A DNA stretch of 64,000 nt from Phycisphaerae bacterium (GTDB lineage Bacteria; Planctomycetota; Phycisphaerae; Tepidisphaerales; Tepidisphaeraceae). A program made the translations under genes and the position numbers. The stretch spans positions 22,615 through 86,614 of the forward strand of contig JAUJNJ010000019.1 of assembly GCA_030448225.1 (NCBI GenBank). Reading direction: 5' to 3'. This document shows positions 33,808-43,825 of the stretch, one piece after another; the stretch's first letter is position 1; each line of letters opens with the position of its first letter. The notes beneath the pieces were generated by a model that was given only the letters and a program-made list of their open reading frames with translations, had not been told where the DNA came from and did not search any database.

Positions 33808-34194
33808 CCGCGCGCGGGGCCGCCCCCGCGCCGACGATCGCGCACGTCCGCGCCCCCGCATTCATCACCCGCAAGAGAGAAAGAAGACGCCTCCCCACCG
33901 CCGGGCCGCCGCGAGTCGGTCCGCGTCTTCGCGATTGCCTCTCGCGCGCGTTCCCGCGTCCCCCGTGCGCGGCGCAGACGCGCACACCAATGCCGAGCGG
34001 TGTGCGACGAGGGACCCTGCCCGAGTCATTCCCGAGCGCGGACTGATGCGGATCTCCCTCGTGTTCGTGGCAAACACGGAAAGTAGGGGACGATTTCCGG
34101 TGTGCGACGAGCAGTTGAGGCCATCGCGCGGACACGCTGGCGGTCCGTGAATGCGATCGGTACGTCCGAGGTACCCGACGCATTTGCCACGAAC
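33808..34194. other. Intergenic region between convergent genes
   Basis: 387 bp. Several overlapping 70-130 codon frames exist on both strands, but none shows a motif, signal peptide or ribosome-binding site. I call no gene. Confidence 0.4.
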
Positions 34195-35376
34195 TTACGA
34201 AGGTGCGATCGCTGCCTCACCTCGCCCGCCGCGCGTGCCCTCCTGGCGGTCGATCGACATCTCGATCATCCGTCCCAGCACCGGCCACCGCAGCCGGTGC
34301 GGGTAGGCGACCTCGCAGAACGCGGTGCCGCCGCCGCCACCGCCACCGCCGCCGCCGGGGTGCGACGTCTCGTAGGCGACGCGCAGGTAGAACGGCGAGC
34401 CGTCGACGACGCGCGGGTTGCGCAGCACCCACGGGCGCCCGAGGTCGATCGTCGCCGGGTAGTCGAGCAGCGTCGGCGTGCGGCGGTCCCACGCGAGGGT
34501 CGGCGCGGCGGCGGTCGTCACCTCGCGCACGCCCGCGGCGTCCGCCTCGACGAGGTGAAACTCCGCCGGCAGCGCCGGGTCCCGCGGCACCGCGAGGTGG
34601 AACGTCTCGACGCGGTCGTCCCGCAGCACGCGACCCCAAATCCACCGGTGCAGGCCGGGGCCGATCGGGCCGGTGCCGTAGTTGTGATCGTGGTACCCCC
34701 GTCCGTTGAACGCGATCGTCCGCGGGCCCGCATCCCGACGCGCCGAACCGTTCTCGCCGTCGGCGCCGCTCGCGCCCGACAGCGTGATCGTGCCGCTCAC
34801 CTCGCACAGCGGGTTGGCGATCACCCAGTGGTGCTCCGCCCCCGCCAGCGCCTTCGACAGGAACACGCGCTCGCTCGCCGCGTGCGGGAACGCCGGCGTG
34901 AACCGCAACTCCGCCGCGAGTCGCTGCGAAGCCAGCAGTTTCGGCCCCTGCCACGTCAACCGCCACGGCGTGCCCGAGACGATCAGCTCGAGCGGCCCGC
35001 CGGCCGTGCCGCCCGACGTCAGCCGGTTCGGCCCGACGCGCACGTCCGGCCGCTCGGCGGACGCGGCGAAGTCGCCGGGCGCGTACTGCTGCATGAACTG
35101 CGCGAGGATCGTGCCGCGCTCGTACACGACGAAGTACGCGCACGGGTATTCCGCCGGCACCGGCGGCGCCGCGCGCGTCGGCCGCCGCCGGTACGCGCCG
35201 TACCGCCGCAGGTAGCCCGGGTGGAACACGAACCCCTGGAACAGGATCACGACGAGCCGCAGGTCGGCCGCGGCGTCCTCGGCGTCGAAGTACCACCACT
35301 CGTACCCGCCGGGTGCGGTCACGCGATGCCAGGCGTCGGGATGGGCGGGCGTCTCGTAGAGCGGGAGTGTCGGCAT
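34195..35376 (-). CDS. CrtC/AttH-like protein (carotenoid 1,2-hydratase family)
   Basis: Intact, 393 residues. Near the N-terminus is the family hallmark GGYEWWYFDAEDAAADLRLV, followed by LILFQGFVFHPGYLRRYG-type strands; the middle has HHWVIANPLCEVSGTITLSG and FNGRGYHDHNYGTGPIGPGL with HRWIWGRV, the second conserved block of hydroxyneurosporene hydratase-type (lipocalin-like tandem) proteins. A poly-Gly run lies near the C-end (codons around 34330). In purple bacteria CrtC adds water to acyclic carotenoids. The phytoene synthase-like gene 1.3 kb away supports a carotenoid role, but AttH-type members act elsewhere, so substrate is inferred. Confidence 0.75.
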   Translation of the reverse strand: MPTLPLYETPAHPDAWHRVTAPGGYEWWYFDAEDAAADLRLVVILFQGFVFHPGYLRRYGAYRRRPTRAAPPVPAEYPCAYFVVYERGTILAQFMQQYAPGDFAASAERPDVRVGPNRLTSGGTAGGPLELIVSGTPWRLTWQGPKLLASQRLAAELRFTPAFPHAASERVFLSKALAGAEHHWVIANPLCEVSGTITLSGASGADGENGSARRDAGPRTIAFNGRGYHDHNYGTGPIGPGLHRWIWGRVLRDDRVETFHLAVPRDPALPAEFHLVEADAAGVREVTTAAAPTLAWDRRTPTLLDYPATIDLGRPWVLRNPRVVDGSPFYLRVAYETSHPGGGGGGGGGGTAFCEVAYPHRLRWPVLGRMIEMSIDRQEGTRGGRGEAAIAPS

Positions 35377-35520
35377 GATGAGGGTCTGCTGCGAAGCGCG
35401 ATCGGATCCACGGGCGCGGCGGCGGCGGCAACGCTCCACCACGGGCCGCGGGATCGTAGTCGCGCCGCCCGCGGTGCGGGAGGATTTAACGCGGAGACAC
35501 GGAGGTAGGTGGGGAGATCG

Positions 35521-35632
35521 AAGATGGAGGATGGAAGATCGAGGATGGAGGAAGATCCGGAAGCCGTATTGCGCGCTCCGTCTTCCTCCATCGTCCGTCC
35601 CCGCATCCTCGATCTTCGCTTTTCCCTCCCCC
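35521..35632. repeat. Family D purine/pyrimidine inverted repeat, copy 1
   Basis: Left side GGAGGATGGAAGATCGAGGA then GGAGGAAGATCC; right side CGTCTTCCTCCATCGTCCGT and CATCCTCGATCTTC. Imperfect arms of about 40 bases enclose a short GC-rich loop. Copies at 54228-54345 and 59219-59335. Confidence 0.65.
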
Positions 35633-35651
35633 TCCGTGGTTCCACTTCCAG

Positions 35652-36508
35652 TTACCCGAACTGGTGATGTGCCGACGCGCCGACGTAGCGGTAGCCGATG
35701 CGCTCGTAGATGGCGTTGGAGGTGGGGTTGGCGGCGTCGGTGTAGAGGAAGCAGAACCGCCGGCCCGCCGCGAACATCGATTGAGTGAGCGTCGCCACCA
35801 GCGCCGTCGCGCAGCCGCGGCCGCGGTGGTGCGGCGGCGTGTAGACGGACCCGATCCGGATGCCGTGCGGCGTGGCGCCGGCCGTGCCGGCCATCGACAC
35901 GGGCTCGCCCGCATCGGTCCAGAGGTAGCGACTCTGCCGCCGCAGCACGAAGTCGACGGACCGCTCGATCTCTTCGCGCGTGCCCGGCAGGCCGCAGTCG
36001 GCGGCGAACGCGAGGCTCCAGTCGATGAGGAGCGACCAATCGGCGTCGGCTGCGAGCCGCATCTCGCCCCGCATTGAAGGGGGCATGACGGCGGTGTGCC
36101 ACCAGCACGCGTTGCTCGACCGTCGCGGCGACGCGGACGCCACGGGCCGCCTACCACAAGTCGCGGAACCGGTCCGCTTCAGCCTTCGGTCCCGCGACGT
36201 CGTGCGGCGCGTCGGCAATCGACAGGCGGGCGACGTGATCGGCGATCGCGTCCACAGCCTTCGGCGGCATCGGCGTGAGTTCGATCGGGTGCGGCGGCGT
36301 GAGCCAGGCCGCTGACGCACGCCCGCCGGCGTCCTCGTCGCCGCCCTCCTCGTGCGCGCCGTCCACAAGTGGAACGTCGGCCACCGGCCGGGTCGTCGAT
36401 CAGCGTGTTCATCACGCCGATGCAGACGCCGTTCCACACCTCGTCGCAGCAGCATCGGCCCGGCGACCGCCCGAACGCGCGCGGATCGGTGTGCGTTCTG
36501 ATTTGCAT
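35652..36508 (-). CDS. GNAT-family N-acetyltransferase (frameshifted N-terminal half)
   Basis: About 285 residues. ATG at 36508. The C-terminal half is a clear GNAT fold: VSMAGTAGATPHGIRIGSVY, TPPHHRGRGCATALVATLTQ (the acetyl-CoA motif R/QxxGxG/A appears as HRGRGCA), then LYTDAANPTSNAIYERIGYR. The N-terminal half (EVWNGVCIGVMNTLIDDP, PPKAVDAIADHVARLSIADA) is an accessory region, broken by frame changes near 36385, 36280 and 36155. It lies between the CrtC-like and phytoene synthase-like genes on the same strand. Substrate unknown. Confidence 0.78.
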
Positions 36509-36690
36509 CGCCACAGAGAATAGTGGCGCGACCGAGCAGCGACGAGCGCGCCGGTGGGATCGCGACCGATGCCCTGGTCAGACCCGGGAGGTCGGAGCGC
36601 TTCCACCTGAGGTGCGGCCGCTCACCGTTCGGGAATCGCTGGCGTGGCCACCTCGGGTGGCCACGCCGCCACACGCGAAGCGAACGTGCG

Positions 36691-37691
36691 CTAAAAGACG
36701 TTCGGCAACGGCTCCCCTTCGCGCGGCGCGCCAGCGCCACACGCCGGGCACCCGGCGGAGTTTCTGCGCGCCGCCGTGAGGCGCGCGAGAGGAGAACACG
36801 TCGTATCCCTGTCGCTCGATCGCGCCGAGGATGCCGGCGTAGATGACGGCCATCGCCGACGCAGTGAGACGCGAGCCGTCGTCGGCGAGCCAGCAGAGGC
36901 CCTCCCCCCCCTCGCGGAACAACGTGCGGAAGCGCGGTCGACCTCGAACCGCATCAACTCGCGGAACGCGTCGTTGACGACGCCGGCGGCGAGGTCCTTC
37001 TCGCCGTATCGGAACCGCGCCATGTCCGCCAGCGGCAGGTAGACGCGGCCGCGACCGAAGTCCTCCTTCACGTCGCGCAGCAGGATGTTCGTCAACTGCA
37101 TCGCATTCCCCATCTTCACCGCCTGCGCGCGCCGCGTCGTTCGTCAGGCCGAAGACGCTGCTCATGATGAGGCCGACGACGCCGGCGACGTGGTAGCAGT
37201 AGTTCTCCAGCGCCGGCCACGTCGCGTATCGCGAGACGACGAGGTCCATCCGACACCCCTCGGCGAGGTCGAGGAAGTGCTGCTTGGGGATCGCGTAGCG
37301 GTGCACGGTCAGCGCGAACGCGTGGAGCGCGAGGTCCGTCTCCGACGCCGTTGGCGACCGGCGCGGGAGACGTGCGGTCGTCGTAGATTTGGTCGAGCCG
37401 GTCGCGGAACAGTTGCAGCCGCGCGTCGAGCCGCCGACGGCGCAACTCGTCCCCCCGACGACGGCCGGCACGTGCTTCGCCGCCGTGGCAGATCGCGTGC
37501 CCTCGATCGCGTCGTCGTCCTGGTCGATCGCGTCGTCGATCATCCGGCAGAACGCGTAGACCGCGTACGACGCGTCGCGCTTCGTTTTCGGGAGGAACCT
37601 CGACGCGAAGAAAAAAACTCTTCGCGTGCCGCCGGCAGATCTCCCCGGCGGCGTCGAACGCGGGGGGCGGCGTCGAGGAGCGCGCGGTCAT
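36691..37691 (-). CDS. crtB: Phytoene/squalene synthase family protein (frameshifted)
   Basis: A prenyl-head-to-head condensing enzyme of about 330 residues. First aspartate-rich motif around YAVYAFCRMIDDAIDQDDDA, substrate site YCYHVAGVVGLIMSSVFGL, second aspartate motif ITNILRDV-type LTNILLRDVKEDFGRGRVYL, and FRYGEKDL. Frame changes lie near 37600, 37475, 37440, 37345, 37130, 36940 and 36775. Length and RVYLP motif fit bacterial CrtB/HpnCD enzymes; distinguishing phytoene from squalene or hydroxysqualene products is not possible here. The CrtC-like neighbour favours carotenoids. Start ATG 37691 has weak upstream signal. Confidence 0.8.
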
Positions 37692-38102
37692 TATTCGCTG
37701 CGGCGAAGACGGGCATCGACCGATCTTTGGGGCCATCTGCGGGAAATCAAACAGCTTCGAGTAGAGAAAGGCACCCGTCCGATTGCGAGTTGCACTCGGC
37801 CATCAGGTGGGGATGAATCAACGGCAGGTCGACTTCAGGTCGCGTAGGCCGGCCGGGGGACGTCATCCCGCGGAGCGACAGCGACGACGGATCTCGATAC
37901 GAAAGACGGGCCCCACCGGCCCGAGATCCCTCAGGTCGCTGTCGCTCCCTTCGAGTTGACAACTCGTACGCGCGGTCGTGTGATTTAGAGAGATGCACCT
38001 TCCGCCGTCTCCCCGACGCACAGGAGGGGCGGGTCCTGAGTGCTCTTTCATCGATCCACCGCTAGTCGGCAAGATGCGTCGCCCGCGGCATCCTCCCGCG
38101 GC
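37692..38102. other. Intergenic region between crtB and dnaA
   Basis: 411 bp, mostly a family A repeat (37862-37960). I saw no TTATNCACA DnaA box and no gene. Confidence 0.45.
37862..37960. repeat. Family A palindromic repeat, copy 5
   Basis: GTCATCCCGCGGAGCGACAG plus CGACGGATCTCG mirrored by CGAGATCCCTCAGGTCGCTG and TCGCTCCCTTCGAG. The centre GGGCCCCACCGGCCC adds a small stem. Confidence 0.6.
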
Positions 38103-39453
38103 TTACCCCGCGTTGCGCTCGATCTGCGTCAGTTGTTCGGCGATGTCGCGCTCGTTGGCGACGTCCGCCGTCACCGTGCGGATCGCGTGAAGCACGGTCG
38201 TGTGGTCGCGGCCGCCGAAGTAGCCGCCGATCTCCTCGAGGCTGTAGCGGGTGGCGGCGGGCAAGGTACATGCAGACCTGCCGCGGAAACGCGATGCTCT
38301 TGTGTCGCTTCTTGCTCTGCAGATCGCTCAGCGCACGTTGTAGTACTTCGTGACGACGTCGAGGATGTTCTGGATCGTCACGCGCTTCTGCGGGTCGCTC
38401 GCGGTGTCGCCGAGGGCCGCCTTGGCCAGTTCGAGGTCGATGCGCCGTTCTGGAGCATCGCCATGCCCTGGATCTTGGTGATGCCGCCTTCCAATTCCGC
38501 GCGTGTTATTCTCGACGCGGGCCGCGATGTAGCAGACCACGTCCTCCGGCAGCGTCAGGCCGCGCATGCGGGCCTTCTTCTGCACGATCGCGACGCGCGT
38601 CTCGTAGCACGGCTTCTCGATCCGCGCCACGAGGCCCCAGTTGAAGCGGTTGATGAGGCGGCTCCTCGAGCTCGGGGATCTCCGAGGGGCGGGCAATCGG
38701 CGCTGAGGATGATCTGCTTGTGCTGCTGGTAGAGCGTGTTGAACGTGTGGAAGAACTCCTCCTGCGTGCGGTCGCGGCCGGCGAGGAAGTGGATGTCGTC
38801 CAGCACGAGCATGTCGACGTGGCGGTAGCGGTGGCGGAACTGGTCTGGCGTCGCCGGTCTCGACGGCGTTGATGAACTGGTTGATGAAGCTGTCGCACGA
38901 CAGGTACAGGATCCGCGCGTCCGGCTGCTTCTCCAGCACCTTCTGCGTCACGGCCTGCAGCAGGTGCGTCTTGCCCAGCCCGACGCCGCCGTGGATGAAC
39001 AGCGGGTTGTACGCGCTTGGCCCGGCTGCTCGGCGACGGCGACGCGCTCGCCGCGTGCGGCAGGCGGTTGCACGGGCCGGTCACGAAGTTGCCGAACACG
39101 TAGTCCGGGTTGAGCGGCAGCGGCTGGTCGCTCTCGTTGAACACCCCGCCGCGCGGGAGGTTGTCGCAGTGGAAGCTGACGGCGACGAGGCCCGGTCACC
39201 TGCTGGGCGGCGGCGGTGAACGGGGACTGGCACTGGCCCTGGCAGAAGTTGAGCTGCCGGCGTCTGACCGTCACCTGGATGACGCCGTTGGTGAGTTGCC
39301 GCGGCACCATCAGGTCGAACCAGACGCGGTTGAGCGTCGGGTGCTGCTGCGCACGGTGGTGAGAATGCGCTGCCACGCGGCCGCGTCGAATGCGGCGAAG
39401 CCGTTGGCGCGGCGGGCCGCCTGACGCGGCACGGGCGTTTGGGTCGTCAGCAT
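38103..39453 (-). CDS. dnaA: Chromosomal replication initiator DnaA (frameshifted)
   Basis: The origin-binding AAA+ initiator, about 450 residues. Domain [31 protein letters not shown]. Domain [23 protein letters not shown] (Walker A, recovered across frames near 38970), [40 protein letters not shown] (Walker B), [20 protein letters not shown] (box VII arginine). Domain [39 protein letters not shown] with the DnaA signature. At least ten frame changes, mostly one- or two-base losses (e.g. near 38250, 38335, 38450, 38510, 38665, 38850, 39015). The gene cannot be dead, so these are errors. No dnaN or origin motifs flank it. Confidence 0.9.
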
Positions 39454-40159
39454 GGCGTTGTCAGTCGTGCGAGTCGGGCGGACTTGAGGTCCCCGGTTCG
39501 CGCGCCCGCCGCGTGGGTCGCGCGGCCGGGCGGTCTCGAAGTAAACGGTCACCTTAGCGGTCACCGGGGTGCGTCCAAACAAAAATCCGCGCGCCACCTC
39601 ATCCAGACGGCCTGGCGCGCGGAGGCCTGAAGCCCCGTTAACATCGGCGCGCGCGCCACGTCCGATTCGAGATTCGCCCGCCCGCCCCGCGGCCTCACGA
39701 TGCAGCATGTGGGGCCGGCCCCGGAGAGGCACAAGGGGTAGACGCTACGTGCGACGCAAGGTTGCTTCGGAACGTCAATCTTCTGTGTCGGGGATCTGGT
39801 GGCACGGAACAACGTGAAGAATGCGCGTTACGCACCGGGAGATCTCTTGAGCGCGGAAGATGGGAAGAGCGTGCAGGAACGCGATGGAGGGCACCCCCGA
39901 CCTCCACTCGTCGCGTGGACGATCAGCCGCTTCCTCGTGCGGCTCGCTACTGGTTATGAATTCCGTCGGCTGAGACGGGGCCGCGCGGAGTGGTCGGTGA
40001 CGGTCGCTCTGACACGTGGTCCTGTAGTGGCGACGCCTGCGTCGCGGTTGTGACGCAGCCACAATTCTGTCCGTTCAAAGGACTCGCCGCTGCGCGTCGA
40101 CCGGGACGCAGGCGTCGCCACTACACTTCGGATGAAGCGTCACCAACCACCAGAAAGTG
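39454..40159. other. Intergenic region between UDG and dnaA genes
   Basis: A 706-bp gap. It holds the inverted repeat at 40023-40125. Reading frames of 60-95 codons overlap on both strands without motifs. No AT-rich unwinding region or DnaA boxes seen. Confidence 0.45.
40023..40125. repeat. Inverted repeat with 21-bp perfect arms
   Basis: The left arm starts TGTAGTGGCGACGCCTGCGT (40023-40043) and the right arm is its exact complement (40105-40125), 61 bases apart. It has the look of a small palindromic mobile element or long terminator. Confidence 0.75.
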
Positions 40160-41087
40160 CTACGAGCCCTTGCGCGGCTCCGGCAGGCCGAGGTCCGCCA
40201 TCACCATTTTCAGATCGCTCCATACCGCCGCCCGCGTCTCGTAGGTGCAAGCGCGCAGCACGCGCCGGGTGGTAGGTGGGCATGAGCGGAATGCCGCGCC
40301 ACGCGCGTGCCAGCGGCCGCCAAGCTTTCCCATGGCGAGGTTGCTCTGGAGCATGTACTTCGCCGACGGCAGCCCGAGCGTGACGATCACCCGCGGCCGG
40401 ACGATCTCGAGTTGCCGCTGCAGGTACGGCGTGCACGTCGCGACCTCGTCGGGGCGCGGGCACGCGGTTGTTCGGCGGGCGGCACTTGACGATGTTCGCG
40501 ATGAAGACCGCGTCGCGCTTCAGCCCCATCGCAGCGATCCACTTGTCGAGCTGCGCGCCCGCCCGGCCGACGAACGGGCGGCCGGTGAGGTCCTCGTTCT
40601 CGCCGGGGCCCTCGCCGATGAAGAAGACCTGCGCGTCGGGCGACCCCTCGCCGAAGACGGTGTTCAGCGCGTCTCGCAGAGGCGGCACTTCGTGCAGCCG
40701 CGGACCTCGTTGTCGTCGCCGCGAGGAGGTGGCCCGCTTCGTCCGTAGAGAGCACCGGCGTGTCGAACGCCGGCGCGTCGGCGTCCGGTGGCTGGAGATC
40801 AGTGGCGGCGTACGGGTCGGCGTCGGTGAACAAGGCGGCGACGGCAGCTTCGCCGCGGCCGGCGCGGAGTCGGGCTCCGGCGGACGCGGGGCGGCGACAG
40901 AGGCGGCGGCGGCGGGTCGGGCGGCGGCGCGCCGGCTGACGAAGCTGCGGCGGGTCGGCGTCCGCGGTCTCGGGAGTCGGCAACTCCCCGCCGCCGGGCG
41001 CGTCGAACGCGGCCGCCGGCACCGACGGCAGGCCGAACGCTCGCCGCGCAGCCACAGGCGGGCGCGGTTCTTCGCTTTGCTGTCCAT
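40160..41087 (-). CDS. Family 4/5 uracil-DNA glycosylase (frameshifted)
   Basis: Removes uracil from DNA. About 305 residues, with an extra 100-residue Ala/Pro-rich N-terminal stretch, as in many actinobacterial and planctomycete homologues. Active-site block FFIGEGPGENEDLTGRPFVG and RAGAQLDKWIAAMGL, then AVFIANIVKCRPPNNRVP, IVTLGLPSAKYML and the C-terminal histidine block (expected MPTYHPA; seen in the frame reading GIPLMPTYHPARA). The 4Fe-4S ligands lie in another frame near 40680-40715 (RGCTKCRLCETR). Frame changes near 40290, 40340, 40465, 40700 and 41000. Confidence 0.82.
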
Positions 41088-41152
41088 CGGACCGGCATCC
41101 TAGGGCGCGCCGTGCGGAAAATCCGCGGCCCCTCCGTCGAACGCGACTCTCC

Positions 41153-41179
41153 CCGTTTAGCCGGCCCGCTTGCGGGCCG
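41153..41179. repeat. Family B palindrome, copy 4
   Basis: CCGTTTAGCCGGCCCGCTTG then CGGGCCG; GGCCCG and CGGGCC arms. Confidence 0.7.
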
Positions 41180-41369
41180 CGTACCCGGTGCTCGGGCGGG
41201 AGAGGACCAACCGAGACGGTGACACGTACGTTCGGCAACGGAGATAGCAAGACCGATAGATCGCTTTCTCGGGCCTTGTCCTCGACCCGTTCCGTCGACA
41301 CAGCGAAACAGTGACGTGCCCCGCGTCCCCCCTTTCGCGAGCGTCAATCGAGCGCCCGGGCGCGCTGCG

Positions 41370-41389
41370 CGGCTCGCAAGCGAGCCGGC
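41370..41389. repeat. Family B palindrome, copy 5 (reverse orientation)
   Basis: CGGCTCGCAAGCGAGCCGGC: the same stem as copy 2, without the GTTTAG end being conserved. Confidence 0.55.
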
Positions 41390-41629
41390 AAATCGATCGG
41401 CCGCGCCACAAACACGCCTCTAATTTTCAGGTCCTCTCTCGCACATTTTCACGCCCGCGGGGAACTTTCGCTTGACCCCCGCGTATCACTTCTCACAATA
41501 CGCCCTGCCACCAAGGCCCGCAATGGCGGGTGTCCTGATCTCCCGGGCACACCGTAGCGGCCCTGAGGTGGCTTTTTCGTTTTCGAGTTTTCCGCCGCGT
41601 CCCCCCCGAGCACCCGAAGGAGGTTGCCC

Positions 41630-42761
41630 GTGAGCCAGCATGAAACGACCGTCAACACCACGCCGATGAAGGCGCGCCACACCGCCGAGAAGCAGAAGTT
41701 CCTGCAGCTCGGCACGATCAAGCAATATCGACGTCACGAAGAACCCGGGGATCCTCCCGGTCGTCGACGCGATGAAGGACATGGCCTTCAGCGCCCGCGA
41801 CCTGCACCGGGCGGCCGACATCTACGACATGATGCTCCGCGACACCGAGTGCGGCGTGATCCTCACGCTCGCCGGCTCGATGGTGTCGGCCGGGCTGAAG
41901 AAGGTCTTCGTCGACATGGTCCGCAACAACATGGTCGACGCGATCGTGAGCACCGGCGGAACATCGTCGACCAGGACTTCTTCGAGGCCCTCGGCTTCAA
42001 GCACTACATCGCCGAGGACAAGCTCAAGAGCGGGCTGTTCGACGGCGAGCTGCGCGGAGCACGAGCGCTCGACTGGATCTACGACACGCTGATCGACGAG
42101 GAAGAGCTGCGCCTCTGCGACGAGACCACGCAGAAGGTCTTCGAGGAGATGGAGCCCGGCCAGCACAGCTCGCACGTTCATCCGCGCGCTGGGCGAGTAC
42201 CTCGACAAGAACGGCGGCCCCAAGACCGAGGACAGCCTCGTCTACGAGTGCTGTAGCCGCGACATCCCGATCTTCTGCCCGGCCTTCAGCGACTGCTCGG
42301 CCGGGTTCGGGCTGGTGGCGCACCGAACCGCGGCGACGGCCCCTGCGCCAGCTGGGACGGCGGGAAGGACTTCTACGAGCTGACGCAGCTCAAGATCAAG
42401 AACCCCCACGACCGGGCTGTTCATGATCGGCGGCGGCGTGCCGAAGAACTTCACGCAGGACATCGTGGTGTGCGCCGAGGTGCTCGGCCACGACGCGCCG
42501 ATGCACAAGTACGCCGTGCAGGTGACCGTCGCCGACGTGCGCGACGGCGCGCTGGAGCAGCTCCACGCTGAAGGAGGCCAGCAGCTGGGGCAAGGTCGAC
42601 ACGGTCTACGAGCAGATGGTCTTCAGCGAGGCCACGCTCGCCGTGCCGCTCATCATCGGCTACGGCTACCACAAGCAGGGGTGGAAGGCCCGCCAGCCCA
42701 AGCCTGGAACCAGCTCCTTGAGCCGGCCACGGTCGGCCGAGCGAGTTCGGGGTGGACTTGA
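41630..42761 (+). CDS. Deoxyhypusine synthase-like protein (frameshifted)
   Basis: About 375 residues, GTG start at 41630 with a strong AAGGAGG. Motifs follow the DHS fold: GILPVVDAMKDMAFSARDL, GVILTLAGSMVSAGLKKVFV, VDAIVSTGGNIVDQDFFEAL, PIFCPAFSDCSAGFGLV, LFMIGGGVPKNFTQDIVV and EASSWGKVDTV, the last carrying the lysine that forms the enzyme-intermediate bond in DHS. Frame changes near 41730, 41960, 42050, 42175, 42325, 42415 and 42570. Eukaryotic and archaeal DHS modifies eIF5A/aIF5A, absent from bacteria; bacterial homologues are thought to make homospermidine or related polyamines using NAD. A terminator follows at 42770. Confidence 0.85.
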
Positions 42762-42769
42762 CGAGACGA

Positions 42770-42793
42770 GGGCGGCACCGGGCGGTGCCGCCC
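42770..42793. terminator. Bidirectional terminator between the DHS-like gene and a small membrane protein gene
   Basis: Perfect 10-bp arms GGGCGGCACC / GGTGCCGCCC with a 4-base loop, followed on the plus strand by CTCTTGTC. It lies 8 bases after one stop codon and 7 bases after the convergent one. Confidence 0.7.
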
Positions 42794-42799
42794 CTCTTG

Positions 42800-42969
42800 T
42801 CATTCGTCGTCCGGCTCGGCGGCGTGGGCCGCCCGACGACGTCGAACCCTCGCCGGTCACGCGCTCCGCGCCGTCTGGACGCGACGCCGGCGACGACGAG
42901 CCACACCATCAGCCCCGCCGGCACGCCGATCACGATCAGGAAGATGACGACGGCGTACGCGGTGAGCAT
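42800..42969 (-). CDS. Small single-helix membrane protein (probable, one frameshift)
   Basis: About 56 residues. ATG at 42969. An N-terminal helix (LTAYAVVIFLIVIGVPAGLM, VWLVVAGV) is followed by a basic, Arg-rich tail. In the start frame no stop occurs before the convergent gene; one indel near 42830 gives the ending AAHAAEPDDE and a stop at 42800-42802, right at the shared terminator. That fit is the main support. Function unknown. Confidence 0.45.
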
Positions 42970-43115
42970 GGCCGGTGATGCGTGTGTCCCCGCGCGGTGA
43001 CAATCGGCGCGCGGTTTCACTCGGCTGCGCAGAGACGGGCGTGAAACAGGCGGGCGGCACTGCGCCGGGGCCGTTGGTGTATGACCACTTCACCGGGAGG
43101 AGCGGAGCCAGCCGC

Positions 43116-43457
43116 TTACGCCGTCGCCAACTGCCGCTCGACCTGCGCGACGCGGAGGTGGGCCAGGGCGTAGACGGCCGCCTCGCGTTCATGCAGTCGC
43201 CGACTACGGTGCCGTGGCGGTCGTCGGCGGCGCGCGTGTCGTCGAGCGGTTCGCCGGCCGGCGCCCACGTGGGCGCGGTAGCAGTTGAAGATGAGGTTTT
43301 GCTTCATCGCCAGTTCGAGCCCCGCACGGGCGAACTCGCGCTGTACGGCCAGCACCGAAGGGAACGGGCGGCCGTCGGGAGGCGGTCGAGGTCCATCTGG
43401 TAGTCGGGGGTCCAGCCGGTCTCGAGCAGGCGGCTCGACTGCGTAGGTCAGGTTCAT
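43116..43457 (-). CDS. Hypothetical protein (frameshifted)
   Basis: About 113 residues. ATG at 43457 with AAGGAG eight bases ahead. It begins MNLTYAVEP, then a middle segment VLAVQREFARAGLELAMKQN and LIFNCYRAHVGAG that looks like an amphipathic helical bundle, and ends REAAVYALAHLRVAQVERQL. Frame changes near 43430, 43375 and 43260-43190. No family recognised; no signal peptide or membrane helix. Confidence 0.55.
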   Translation of the reverse strand: MNLTYAVEPPARDRLDPRLPDGPRPPPDGRPFPSVLAVQREFARAGLELAMKQNLIFNCYRAHVGAGRRTARRHARRRRPPRHRSRRLHEREAAVYALAHLRVAQVERQLATA

Positions 43458-43825
43458 CGGATGTCGCTCCTTCCGCCGCAAGGTCGGTGCCGGCCGAACG
43501 CGGCCGCCCCGCCCGCCACGAGTCATCGGGGAGACGCGGACGACGGCGTGCGGGGCCGGCGGTGATGGCATGCGCCTGTCAGTTTACGGTTTGTTGCCCG
43601 GCCGACAAGGAGTGTCGCCTTTAGCCCGACCGTTGAGCGGGCTCTGCGATAACCGCACCGCTGGCGTGTCGCCGAGTGAATCGTTGCCGCAGAGCGCGCG
43701 TACGCGTCCAACGGTAATCAATCCGCCGGTGGCGCGTTCACTCGTTTTGTTGGAGTTGATGGCGGATCAGATTGCCTCACCGCCTGGCAGCAGAGGGCGC
43801 GATGTTCGGCTAGGGCGGCGGGCGC
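43458..43825. other. Intergenic region
   Basis: 368 bp with no supported gene. GTTGCCCGGCCGACAAGGAG and GCCCGACCGTTGAGCGGGC (a small hairpin near 43626-43644) are the only structures noted. Confidence 0.4.

Larger units (their letters stand above)
41088..41629. other. Intergenic region with two family B palindromes
   Basis: A 542-bp gap between divergent genes. Family B copies at 41153-41179 and 41370-41389 lie in opposite orientation about 190 bases apart, so the segment between them is itself flanked by an inverted repeat. It contains the promoter of the DHS-like gene. Confidence 0.5.
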
